Positions 1 through 5,599 of a stretch of DNA of 5,599 nt are shown one piece after another. The notes below the pieces were generated by a model. The model saw nothing but the letters and a program-made list of their open reading frames with translations, searched no databases and was not told where the DNA came from. The first letter of the stretch is position 1; every line of letters begins with the position of its first letter. This DNA is from Collinsella sp. Its GTDB lineage: Bacteria; Actinomycetota; Coriobacteriia; Coriobacteriales; Coriobacteriaceae. The DNA is taken from assembly GCA_019419625.1 (NCBI GenBank), contig DXZO01000066.1:1-5599 (forward strand), read 5' to 3'. The position numbers were made by a program, and so were the translations under genes.

Positions 1-2319
1 GTCGCGCAGCGTGAGGTAGCGGTTCTGCTCGCGCGCGGCACGCTCGTCGGACAGGCGCACGTACTGGCCGTCGAAGACCACGTCGGCGGCGTCAACGTCC
101 CACATCTGAGCGGCCTTGGCGCAAATCTTCTCGCGCAGCTCGGTCGCGGCGTTCTTGGCGGCAAGGCCCGTCACGTAGGTACCGGAGCTCGCGTACGAGC
201 CGGCGTCGAACGGCGACACGTCGGTGTCCACGCCGCGCACCACGATAAGCGAGCTCTCCACGCCCAGCTCCTCGGCGGCAATCTGCGCCAGGATCGTGTC
301 GACGCCCATGCCGTTATCGGTGGCGCCGGTGCCGATGGTAATGAAGCCGTCCTCTTCCAGGCGCATGTCGATGCCGGCGATGTCCACGTTGGAAATGCCC
401 GAGCCCTGCATGGTGAGCGAGCAGCCCAGGGCGCGCACGCGGTCGCCCAGGTCCACGGCCAGCGGCTTGTCGCGCCAACCGATCATGTCCATCGCGCGCA
501 GCAGGCAGCGGTCGAGCGCGCAGGCGTTGAGCTTCTCGTTGTAGTACTGCGGCATGATCTCGCCCTCGCGCACGATGTTCTTAAGGCGCAGGTCGGCGGG
601 GTCCATGTGCAGCATGTCGGCAAGCTCGTTGACGGCGCTCTCCACGGCAAACTGGCCCTGGGTGGCACCGTAGCCGCGATACGCGCCGCCGCGGTTGGTG
701 TTGGTGTAGACGGCGTCCCAGCTAAAGCGGCTCGCCTTCACGTGGTTGTAGATGGGCAGGCTCTTGTGGCCCGAAAGGCCGATCGTCGTGGTAGCGTGCT
801 CGCCGTACGCGCCGGCGTTGGACAGCGTGTGCAGATCGATGGCCGTAATGGTGCCGTCGTTCATGGCGCCCAGCTTAACGGTCATCTGCATCTGGTGGCG
901 CGAGTTGCCCGCGGTGATGGTCTCCTCGCGGGTGTAGCAGCAGTAGCTCGGACGGCCGGTCTGCTGGGTAACGAACGCCACGAAGATCTCGCAGCAGCCC
1001 GTCTGCTTGGAGCCAAAGCCGCCGCCGATGCGCGGCTTAATGACCTGCACCTGCGACTGCGGAATGTCGAGCGACTGCGCGACCATGCGGCGCACGTGAA
1101 AGGGCACCTGCGTGGAGGTGGTCACCGAGATGCGGCCGAACGCGTCGGTCGTCGCGAAGGCGCGGAAGGTCTCCATGGGCGCAGTCTGCGTGGCCTGGCT
1201 GGTGTAGGTGCGCTCAAAGACGATGTCGCTCTGGGCGAAGGCCTCGTCCAGGTCGCCAAAATCGCTGGTACCGCTGCACACCAGGTTGCGCGGGACATCG
1301 CCGCCCTGCGGGAACATAAAGGTCACGTCGCCCTCGGGGTGGACCACGATGTCGTTATCGAGTGCCTTGGTAAAGTCGAGCAGCGGCTCGAGCACCTCGT
1401 AGTCGACCTTGATGAGCTTGAGTGCTTTGTCGGCAGCCTCCTCGGTCTCGGCAGCGACGATCGCCACCTCCTCGTTTTGGTAACGGACGAGGTTCTCGAG
1501 GATCAGGCGGTCGTAGGGACTCGGCTGCGGATAGCTCTGACCGGCGATAGTAAAGCGGCGCTTGGGCACGTCCTCGTAGGTGTAGACGCCCACGACGCCG
1601 GGCACCTTCAGGGCGCGCGATGTATCGATGGAGCGGATCTTGGCGCGGGCATAGGGGCTGCGCTTGAGTTTGACGATCAGGGCGCCGGCGGGCACCATAT
1701 CGCCCGTGTAGACGGGACGGCCCTCGAGCCGCGCCTTCGAGTCCTTCTTGGGCTGCTTATGGGTGATCTGCCTGTAGGTGACGCCGTCGCAGCTCGTGTC
1801 GTTGACCGGCAGCTCGGGCAGCTCAAAGCCCACCTGCACGCCGGACTCGTTGAGGAAGCGGACAATGGCGCGCAGCTGGCTCTCGTAGCCGCTGCAACGG
1901 CAGAGGTTGCCGGCGAGCTGGCGCGACAGCTCCTCGCGCGTGGCGACGAGGCTCGGGTCCTCCTTGGCGGCGCGGGCAAGCGCCAGCACGTTCATGATAA
2001 GGCCGGGGGCGCAAAAACCGCACTGCTCGGCGCCTTCGGCAGCCATCGCGCGGGCAAGCGCCTCGGACTCAGCCTTGAGACCCTCGAGCGTGGTGATGGT
2101 ATGGCCCTCGACGCGCGCGGCGGGAACAGAGCAGCTCAGCACCGGGTCGCCGTCGAGCCACACCGTGCAAAGGCCGCAGTTGGTGGTCTCGCAGGCGCAG
2201 CGCACCGACGCGCAACCCTGCTCACGCAAAAGCGAAAAGAGCATGGTATCGGGGGCAATCTGAACCTTTACCTTGCGGCCGTTGAGCGTAAAGGAAAGAT
2301 CGATGAGTTTGGCAGCCAT
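1..2319 (-). CDS. Molybdenum hydroxylase (xanthine dehydrogenase family), fused [2Fe-2S] and molybdopterin-binding subunit; 3' end beyond the left edge
   Basis: The frame is open from ATG at 2319 to the left edge (773 codons, no internal stop), so the C-terminus is missing. Residues 1-153 are a ferredoxin-like [2Fe-2S] module. Plant-type cluster ligands are C43, C48, C51 and C63; the second cluster has C100, C103, C140 and C142 (QCGFC and NLCRC). From about residue 195 the molybdopterin region follows, with GGGFGSKQ at 432-439, GGAYRGYGATQ at 544-554 and SYASSGTYVTG near 708-718. By eye, E383 and R548 correspond to the purine-contacting Glu802 and Arg880 of bovine XDH; this suggests a purine-type substrate but does not prove it. 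The catalytic Glu near the C-terminus lies outside the window. Electrons would pass from Mo through the two clusters to the FAD subunit encoded immediately upstream. The start is supported by GAGGTG five bases upstream and the TAATG overlap. The protein is probably cytosolic, as no signal peptide is seen. Alternatives are another purine or N-heterocycle hydroxylase, or an XdhD-like protein. Confidence 0.93.
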   Translation of the reverse strand, partial: MAAKLIDLSFTLNGRKVKVQIAPDTMLFSLLREQGCASVRCACETTNCGLCTVWLDGDPVLSCSVPAARVEGHTITTLEGLKAESEALARAMAAEGAEQCGFCAPGLIMNVLALARAAKEDPSLVATREELSRQLAGNLCRCSGYESQLRAIVRFLNESGVQVGFELPELPVNDTSCDGVTYRQITHKQPKKDSKARLEGRPVYTGDMVPAGALIVKLKRSPYARAKIRSIDTSRALKVPGVVGVYTYEDVPKRRFTIAGQSYPQPSPYDRLILENLVRYQNEEVAIVAAETEEAADKALKLIKVDYEVLEPLLDFTKALDNDIVVHPEGDVTFMFPQGGDVPRNLVCSGTSDFGDLDEAFAQSDIVFERTYTSQATQTAPMETFRAFATTDAFGRISVTTSTQVPFHVRRMVAQSLDIPQSQVQVIKPRIGGGFGSKQTGCCEIFVAFVTQQTGRPSYCCYTREETITAGNSRHQMQMTVKLGAMNDGTITAIDLHTLSNAGAYGEHATTTIGLSGHKSLPIYNHVKASRFSWDAVYTNTNRGGAYRGYGATQGQFAVESAVNELADMLHMDPADLRLKNIVREGEIMPQYYNEKLNACALDRCLLRAMDMIGWRDKPLAVDLGDRVRALGCSLTMQGSGISNVDIAGIDMRLEEDGFITIGTGATDNGMGVDTILAQIAAEELGVESSLIVVRGVDTDVSPFDAGSYASSGTYVTGLAAKNAATELREKICAKAAQMWDVDAADVVFDGQYVRLSDERAAREQNRYLTLRD

Positions 2320-3233
2320 TAGCGCACCTCGCTAGAATCGACGCCGGGCACGCGGCGGCAGGAATACTCGTCCGTGGCGAACTTGGGGATCTGCACGGTC
2401 TCGAGCTCGCGGGCAAGCGCGGCAGAAAGCTCGATGCCGGCGGCACGGCGCACGGCCTGGATGGCGAGCGGGGCCGAGATGCGGCGGCGGTAGTCGGCCG
2501 AGCCCCACAGGTTGGTTCCGTAGCTCAGGGCACGCACGGATGCAGCAAGGGCGCGAAGCTCGTCCTCGGAAGGCTGCTCGTTGGTAAGGCCGCACGCCAC
2601 GCCCTGCAGCAGGGTCGCGCGCAGCGGGCGGGCGCCCACGGTGACGTGCCAAGTGTTGTTCCACCAGGCGGCGGTGACGTTCAACGAGGGGAAGTCGGTC
2701 GCGGCCTTGCGCACGGCCTCGTAGCTCGCACGGTAATCGTGTTTAACGACCACGATGTGCTCGATCACGTCGCGCACGTAACCCATCCGCACGAACTCGG
2801 CGAGCGGCACGCGGCCGGCGCCCGTCAGCTCAACATACGAATCGAGCGCCAGGAACGCCGAGAGAACGTCCGAGAAGCCAAAGCGGCCGTAGATGCTGCC
2901 GCCCACCGTGGCGGTATTGCGCAGCTGCACGCCCACGATGTCGTGGACGGCGAACTCAAAGACATTGTTGACAAGCGCGTTGAGCCCGGCATGACGCTCG
3001 AGCTGGCGCAGGGTGCACATGGCACCGATGCGAAACTCGGTCTCGGTCTCCTCGATCTGATCGAGTCCGCAGGCCGAAAGGTCAATCGCCGTCGCCACGC
3101 GACGCGAACCCAGACGCATCCAGATGCCGCCGCCCACAATCTTGTTGTTGCGGTTCTTCTGTAAGAGCTCATAGGCTTCGGCCGCGTTTCCAACACGGAC
3201 GTAGGTACCGAACTTGAGCACGTTCTCCCCCAT
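2319..3233 (-). CDS. FAD-binding subunit of the xanthine dehydrogenase-family molybdenum hydroxylase
   Basis: This 304-residue protein belongs to the CoxM/XdhB/YgfM family of FAD subunits. It takes electrons from the iron-sulfur clusters of the partner and passes them to NAD or another acceptor. The first flavin-binding loop is VGGGIWMRLG at about residues 33-42 (family pattern AGGTxL). The second is NTATVGGSIYGRFGFSD at about 106-122, followed by the LALD segment typical of the family. IGAMCTLRQLE at about 69-79 and the C-terminal region starting RRISAPLAIQAVRRA are also characteristic. Its length is slightly above YgfM (about 260) and typical of XdhB/CoxM (about 290). The TAA stop overlaps the next ATG by one base (TAATG), indicating translational coupling with the Fe-S/Mo subunit. 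The start is not certain: the ATG has only a weak GAAGAG directly against it, and a GTG at codon 5 is preceded by GGGGGAG only three bases away. The family is secure; substrate and acceptor are not shown by this chain. Confidence 0.93.
   Translation of the reverse strand: MGENVLKFGTYVRVGNAAEAYELLQKNRNNKIVGGGIWMRLGSRRVATAIDLSACGLDQIEETETEFRIGAMCTLRQLERHAGLNALVNNVFEFAVHDIVGVQLRNTATVGGSIYGRFGFSDVLSAFLALDSYVELTGAGRVPLAEFVRMGYVRDVIEHIVVVKHDYRASYEAVRKAATDFPSLNVTAAWWNNTWHVTVGARPLRATLLQGVACGLTNEQPSEDELRALAASVRALSYGTNLWGSADYRRRISAPLAIQAVRRAAGIELSAALARELETVQIPKFATDEYSCRRVPGVDSSEVR
2320..2330 (-). promoter_or_regulatory. Shine-Dalgarno and coupled start of the Fe-S/Mo subunit
   Basis: On the minus strand GAGGTG (2325-2330) is followed by five bases and the ATG at 2319. 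It lies inside the last codons of the FAD-subunit gene, whose TAA shares its final A with the ATG. This arrangement fixes the start and predicts stoichiometric translation of the two subunits. Confidence 0.75.
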
Positions 3234-3257
3234 CTCTTCACTTGTCCAGTGTCCTCT

Positions 3258-3266
3258 AGTGTACCA
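3258..3266 (-). promoter_or_regulatory. Candidate extended -10 promoter of the molybdenum hydroxylase operon
   Basis: Minus strand TGGTACACT (TG-N-TACACT) lies about 25 bases before the ATG of the FAD-subunit gene and downstream of the gdhA terminator, so a promoter is expected here. No good -35 hexamer is seen at the usual distance, as would be tolerated for an extended -10 site. The implied leader is short, about 20 bases. This is inference from consensus only. Confidence 0.35.
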
Positions 3267-3296
3267 AACGAGGGCGCAGGGCCCTCACCACCATAG

Positions 3297-3328
3297 AAAA
3301 AGGCTCCCGGCACAAATGCTGGGAGCCT
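3297..3328 (-). terminator. Intrinsic terminator of gdhA
   Basis: On the minus strand AGGCTCCC pairs with GGGAGCCT (8 bp). One A/C mismatch follows, then GCA/TGC and a TTTG loop, and the RNA continues into a run of U at 3297-3301. It starts 25 bases after the gdhA stop codon. The hairpin separates gdhA from the downstream hydroxylase operon, which therefore needs its own promoter. Confidence 0.88.
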
Positions 3329-3353
3329 CATCAGTTGCTATGTCGAGCTGGAT

Positions 3354-4709
3354 TTAGCAGACGCCCTGGGCGAGCATGGCGTCGGCGACCTTCAGGAAGC
3401 CGGCGATGTTGGCGCCCATGACGAAGTTGCCCTCCTCGCCGTACTCCTTGGCGGTGTCGTCCACGTTGTGGAACATGCCGCGCATGAGCTGCTCGAGCTT
3501 GCCGTCGACCTCCTCGAAGGTCCAGGACAGGTGCTCGGCGTTCTGGCTCATTTCCAGGCCGGACACGAGCACGCCACCGGCGTTGGCAGCCTTACCAGGC
3601 ATAAAGGCGACGCCGTTCTCCTGGAAGTAAGTCGTGGCCTCGATGGTCGTGGGCATGTTTGCGCCCTCGCCGACCACCTTGCAGCCGTTGGCGACGAGCG
3701 CCTGGGCGTCCTCGAGCAGCAGCGTGTTCTCGCGAGCGCAGGGCAGCGCGATGTCGCAGGGCAGCTCCCACACGCCGCGGCCGTCGCCCTCGTGCCACAC
3801 GGCGTTGGGCTTCTCGTCAACGTACATGGCGAGCGTGACGCCCTTGTCGTGGCCGGAGCGCTTCTGGTTGTAGACGTGCTCGAGCACGGAGTAGTCGATG
3901 CCGTCGGGATCCTCGACCCAGCCGTGGGTATCGGAGCAGGCAAGCACCTTGCCGCCGAGCTGGGAGACCTTCTGGACGGCATAGATAGCAACGTTGCCGG
4001 AACCGTGAACGACGACGTTCTTGCCCTCGAAGGAGTCGCCGCGGCTCTTGAGGTACTCATCCACAAAGTAGACCAGGCCGTAGCCGGTGGCCTCGGTACG
4101 GGCGAGCGAGCCTCCAAAGGAGAGGCCCTTGCCGGTGAGGACGCCGGTCCACTCGTTGGTCAGGCGCTTGTACTGACCGAACATGTAGGCAACCTCGCGG
4201 CCACCAACGCCCAGGTCGCCGGCGGGAACGTCGGTGTTGGGGCCAATGTGGCGATAGAGTTCGGTCATGAAGGACTGGCAGAAGTGCATGATCTCGTTGT
4301 TGGACTTGCCCTTGGGGTCAAAGTCGGAGCCGCCCTTGCCGCCGCCCATGGGAAGGGTGGTCAGGCTGTTCTTGAGGATCTGCTCCAGGCCCAGGAACTT
4401 GAGCATGCCCAGGGTGACCGTCGGGTTAAAGCGCAGGCCGCCCTTGTAGGGTCCAATGGCAGAGTTGAACTCGACACGATAGCCGCGGTTGACCTGAACC
4501 TTGCCCTGGTCATCGACCCAGGGGACACGGAACATAACGATGCGCTCGGGCTCGACGAGGCGCTCAAGCAGGGCGGCCTCCTCGTACTCGGGATGGGCGT
4601 CGAGCGCCGGCTGGATGGTGCCGAGGATCTCGGTCGCGGCCTGGATGAACTCAGGCTGCTCGGGATAGCGGGCCTTGAGCTCGTCGAGAACTTTCTGCGT
4701 GTAGCTCAT
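3354..4709 (-). CDS. gdhA: NADP-type glutamate dehydrogenase (hexameric, small-subunit class)
   Basis: This 451-residue protein catalyses reversible reductive amination of 2-oxoglutarate with ammonium to L-glutamate in the cytosol. It resembles E. coli GdhA (447 residues) along its whole length. The substrate loop YKGGLRF with Lys near 89 is present, as is the catalytic motif PMGGGKGGSDFDPKGKS with Lys near 125. VPAGDLGVGGRE carries the catalytic Asp near 165. A Rossmann GSGNVA at about 236-241 follows, and the tail KVADAMLAQGV matches the E. coli end. The CSD(T/S) after the second Rossmann strand matches the NADP-preferring E. coli enzyme (ASDS), so NADP is inferred. The ATG at 4709 (MSYTQ) is preferred over an in-frame ATG 16 codons upstream because GGAGGA lies just before it and because family N-termini start here. 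The gene stands alone between a long leader and its own terminator. The final residue is Cys instead of the usual Val/Ile; this is probably neutral. Confidence 0.98.
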   Translation of the reverse strand: MSYTQKVLDELKARYPEQPEFIQAATEILGTIQPALDAHPEYEEAALLERLVEPERIVMFRVPWVDDQGKVQVNRGYRVEFNSAIGPYKGGLRFNPTVTLGMLKFLGLEQILKNSLTTLPMGGGKGGSDFDPKGKSNNEIMHFCQSFMTELYRHIGPNTDVPAGDLGVGGREVAYMFGQYKRLTNEWTGVLTGKGLSFGGSLARTEATGYGLVYFVDEYLKSRGDSFEGKNVVVHGSGNVAIYAVQKVSQLGGKVLACSDTHGWVEDPDGIDYSVLEHVYNQKRSGHDKGVTLAMYVDEKPNAVWHEGDGRGVWELPCDIALPCARENTLLLEDAQALVANGCKVVGEGANMPTTIEATTYFQENGVAFMPGKAANAGGVLVSGLEMSQNAEHLSWTFEEVDGKLEQLMRGMFHNVDDTAKEYGEEGNFVMGANIAGFLKVADAMLAQGVC

Positions 4710-4718
4710 GCTTCCTCC
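4710..4718 (-). promoter_or_regulatory. Shine-Dalgarno of gdhA that decides the start
   Basis: Minus strand GGAGGA (4713-4718) stands three bases before the ATG at 4709 (four if GGAGG is taken as the core). The spacing is a little short, but the match to the anti-SD is strong. It places the start at 4709 and not at the in-frame ATG at 4757, which has no comparable site. Confidence 0.8.
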
Positions 4719-4764
4719 AATGATGGGAAACGAAAAATGTTGATCACGGCACCCCATGCGCCGC

Positions 4765-4820
4765 GAACTTTATCGTTTATGGATAATATCGCACTGTTGC
4801 GGGAAAATTTCGCATAAGCC
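4765..4820 (-). promoter_or_regulatory. Probable gdhA promoter/operator region, AT-rich with two dyads
   Basis: This is the most AT-rich part of the 262-base spacer between selC and gdhA. On the plus strand it holds TTATC-7 bases-GATAA (4770-4786) and a second imperfect dyad TGC-gg-GAAA-A-TTTC-GCA (4798-4814). Minus-strand -10-like strings TATTAT and GATAAA are present, but neither has a convincing -35. A promoter must exist somewhere here because gdhA lacks an upstream co-directional coding gene within the spacer. Which box is used, and whether a regulator binds the dyads, cannot be told from the sequence. Confidence 0.35.
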
Positions 4821-4924
4821 GACGAGCAGATGTTTCGTTTTGATTACGATGCAGGTAGAAGCGTTTTTGAGCACCCGACGTACAAATCGCGTGTTTCGAA
4901 GCTGTTTCGTCCACGTGGTCCATA

Positions 4925-4957
4925 CCACCACAAAGAGGACAGGCACCTTTGTGGCGG
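4925..4957. repeat. REP-like palindrome downstream of selC
   Basis: CCACCACAAAG (4925-4935) and CTTTGTGGCGG (4947-4957) form an 11-bp stem with one G/T wobble around an 11-base loop, AGGACAGGCAC. It starts 14 bases after the 3' end of selC. It could act as a 3' processing or stability hairpin for the selC transcript, but no U-tract follows on the minus strand (next bases TATGGACC), so it is not a standard intrinsic terminator. The GACAGGCACC core resembles dispersed REP-type palindromes seen in various bacteria. That resemblance is from memory and needs a genome-wide count. Confidence 0.5.
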
Positions 4958-4971
4958 TTGGCAGGATGCGT

Positions 4972-5068
4972 TGGCGGGAACGTATGTGAATCGAACACAT
5001 CCAAGACGTTTTGCACGCCTCACAACGGTTTTGAGGACCGCGGGGCCCACCGGAGCCCATCCGTTCCC
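4972..5068 (-). tRNA. selC: tRNA-Sec (UCA anticodon), selenocysteine tRNA, CCA encoded
   Basis: The 97-base gene folds as a bacterial tRNA-Sec. The acceptor begins GGGAACG and pairs with CGTTCCC, then discriminator G and an encoded CCA. The D arm is the diagnostic 6-bp stem GGGCTC/GGGCCC closed by the four-base loop CGGT, the same loop as E. coli selC. The anticodon stem GCGGT/ACCGT holds the loop CCTCAAA with anticodon TCA (plus-strand 5032-5034), which reads UGA. The long variable arm has a 7-bp stem GAGGCGT/ACGTCTT with loop GCAAA. The T arm is ATGTG-TTCGATT-CACAT. It is charged with serine, converted to Sec by SelA with selenophosphate from SelD, and delivered by SelB, whose gene end lies 214 bases upstream. 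The eighth acceptor pair, expected in the 8+5 fold, is G opposite A here. Confidence 0.95.
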
Positions 5069-5080
5069 AAACGTGGCGGT

Positions 5081-5089
5081 ATTTTACCA
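5081..5089 (-). promoter_or_regulatory. Candidate extended -10 promoter of selC
   Basis: Minus strand TGGTAAAAT (TG-N-TAAAAT) ends 12 bases before the first base of the mature tRNA, giving an initiation point a few bases upstream of the RNase P cleavage site. The -35 region is poor, which fits an extended -10 promoter. The flank CGTTTGGTA is identical to that of the candidate promoter of the hydroxylase operon. Confidence 0.5.
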
Positions 5090-5120
5090 AACGCGCAGTG
5101 TCGCGCCACGAAAACGACCC

Positions 5121-5248
5121 ATCTACTACGTTTAACCAGCAAGGGTAAACCATACCCACTTTTTCGTAACATCGGCAAGTCATCTACCTGCGGTTTTGTT
5201 TTTGCGGTTTTTGAAATGGTCGAGGGTAGTCACTTAAACGTAGTAGAT
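5121..5248. repeat. 128-bp element bounded by a perfect 15-bp inverted repeat, between selB and selC
   Basis: ATCTACTACGTTTAA at 5121-5135 is repeated exactly in inverted orientation at 5234-5248, with 98 bp between. Inside are GGGTA-AACCA-TACCC (5143-5157) and a second dyad, AAGT..CTACC (5177-5188) against GGTAG..ACTT (5225-5235). Two direct copies of GCGGTTTT are at 5190-5197 and 5204-5211. A single strand could fold as a closing stem with two inner hairpins. It carries no convincing ORF. It could be a structured RNA, a small non-autonomous mobile element (no clear target duplication is seen) or a paired protein-binding site. Function unknown. Confidence 0.7.
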
Positions 5249-5282
5249 AGGCCGGTTTTGTGGCGAGCGGCGATTCGGAGCC

Positions 5283-5599
5283 CTAGCGCAGGGATCTGAG
5301 ACCGCCGGCCTCCTTGTTGAGCGTCGTAAAACGCACCGCATCCAGGTGCTCCAAGATGCTAATGGCTCGTTTGCGTGACACGCCTAAGGCCTCGCGCAGC
5401 ACACTCGTCGTGGCAACGCCGCCAGCAGCCTCGATAGCCGCGGCGACGACCTCACGTGCATGGGCCTCGGCGGCGGCAGACAAGGCAACGTCGCGTTCGA
5501 TCTTAACGATCGCGCGGTTGAGCGAAAGCTCGCGCAGGGCACGCGTCATGGTGTCGCGATCGAGCTGCAGACGCTCACCCACCTCGGGCAGCGTCGCCG
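5283..5599 (-). CDS. selB: SelB, selenocysteine-specific elongation factor, C-terminal winged-helix part only; 5' end beyond the right edge
   Basis: The last 104 codons of a gene entering from the right edge, ending in TAG at 5283-5285. The encoded part matches the last two winged-helix domains of SelB. A first WH segment contains LPEVGERLQLDRDTMTRALREL. A second contains GGVATTSVLREALGVSRKRA, continuing into ISILEHLDAVRFT. The GVSRKxAIxxLEhLD pattern is the hallmark of the final winged helix that binds the SECIS hairpin of selenoprotein mRNAs. The GTPase and tRNA-binding domains would lie outside the window. SelB carries Sec-tRNA to UGA codons on the ribosome; its tRNA gene selC is directly downstream. 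The usual short tail after the last helix is somewhat longer here and rich in Gly, Leu and Arg. Confidence 0.9.
   Translation of the reverse strand, partial: ATLPEVGERLQLDRDTMTRALRELSLNRAIVKIERDVALSAAAEAHAREVVAAAIEAAGGVATTSVLREALGVSRKRAISILEHLDAVRFTTLNKEAGGLRSLR

Noticed and set aside
607..2322. Long plus-strand open frame (571 codons) opposite the hydroxylase gene
   Set aside because: It is the antisense shadow of a GC-rich gene with strong third-position bias. Its translation is a low-complexity Ala/Gly/Arg/His/Val string with no recognisable domain, while the minus strand has clear Fe-S and Mo motifs.
1..3233. Possible selenocysteine (in-frame UGA with SECIS) in the hydroxylase subunits
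   Set aside because: All visible codons of both genes were read and no in-frame UGA occurs before the natural stop.
3468..4817. Long plus-strand open frame (449 codons) opposite gdhA
   Set aside because: Antisense shadow; the minus strand encodes a full-length glutamate dehydrogenase with all catalytic motifs.
4911..4918. CCACGTGG palindrome as an operator
   Set aside because: Only 8 bp, single copy, and not extended by the flanks; such a site is common by chance in GC-rich DNA.
4925..4957. Intrinsic terminator of selC
   Set aside because: The stem is strong, but no U-run follows on the minus strand, so it is listed as a REP-like palindrome instead.
4770..5183. Minus-strand open frame (137 codons) spanning selC and the gdhA leader
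   Set aside because: It reads straight through the tRNA gene and the REP-like hairpin, has no Shine-Dalgarno or known domain, and its CPLCGG-like string in the neighbouring frame comes from the hairpin sequence.
4830..5299. Short plus-strand frames across the selC region
   Set aside because: They cross a structured tRNA gene and the inverted repeat, have no domain similarity that I recognise and no ribosome-binding site.

Overview
The window is GC-rich, and every convincing gene lies on the minus strand, so transcription runs from the right edge to the left. In transcription order it holds: the 3' end of selB (5283 to the right edge), the selenocysteine tRNA gene selC (4972-5068), an NADP-type glutamate dehydrogenase gene (gdhA, 3354-4709), and a two-gene operon for a molybdenum hydroxylase of the xanthine dehydrogenase family. 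That operon consists of an FAD subunit (2319-3233) and a fused [2Fe-2S]/molybdopterin subunit (2319 to the left edge). The gene set, GC content and intergenic style suggest a gut anaerobe of the Coriobacteriia, possibly Collinsella-like. This is an inference from style and not a demonstrated assignment.

Right part (about 4710-5599): SelB and tRNA-Sec are the translation factor and tRNA that insert selenocysteine at UGA codons. The 214-bp spacer between them is unusual. It contains a perfect 15-bp inverted repeat (5121-5135 / 5234-5248) enclosing 98 bp with two further inner dyads, just upstream of the probable selC promoter. Downstream of selC is an 11-bp hairpin without a U-tract (4925-4957) that looks like a REP-type dispersed palindrome.

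Middle (3297-4830): gdhA is a single-gene unit. It has a strong Shine-Dalgarno, a leader of about 260 bp containing AT-rich dyads, and a clear intrinsic terminator at 3297-3328. The enzyme assimilates or releases ammonia at 2-oxoglutarate/glutamate.

Left part (1-3270): the FAD gene and the fused Fe-S/Mo gene overlap by one base (TAATG) and are surely co-expressed. The fused Fe-S + Mo polypeptide with a separate FAD chain is the architecture of the E. coli YgfM/XdhD pair and of selenium-dependent xanthine dehydrogenases, rather than the classic three-subunit or single-chain XDH. No visible gene contains an in-frame UGA. Any selenium link of this hydroxylase would therefore be through a labile selenium ligand on the Mo cofactor and not through selenocysteine. 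The proximity to selB/selC makes that hypothesis attractive but does not prove it.
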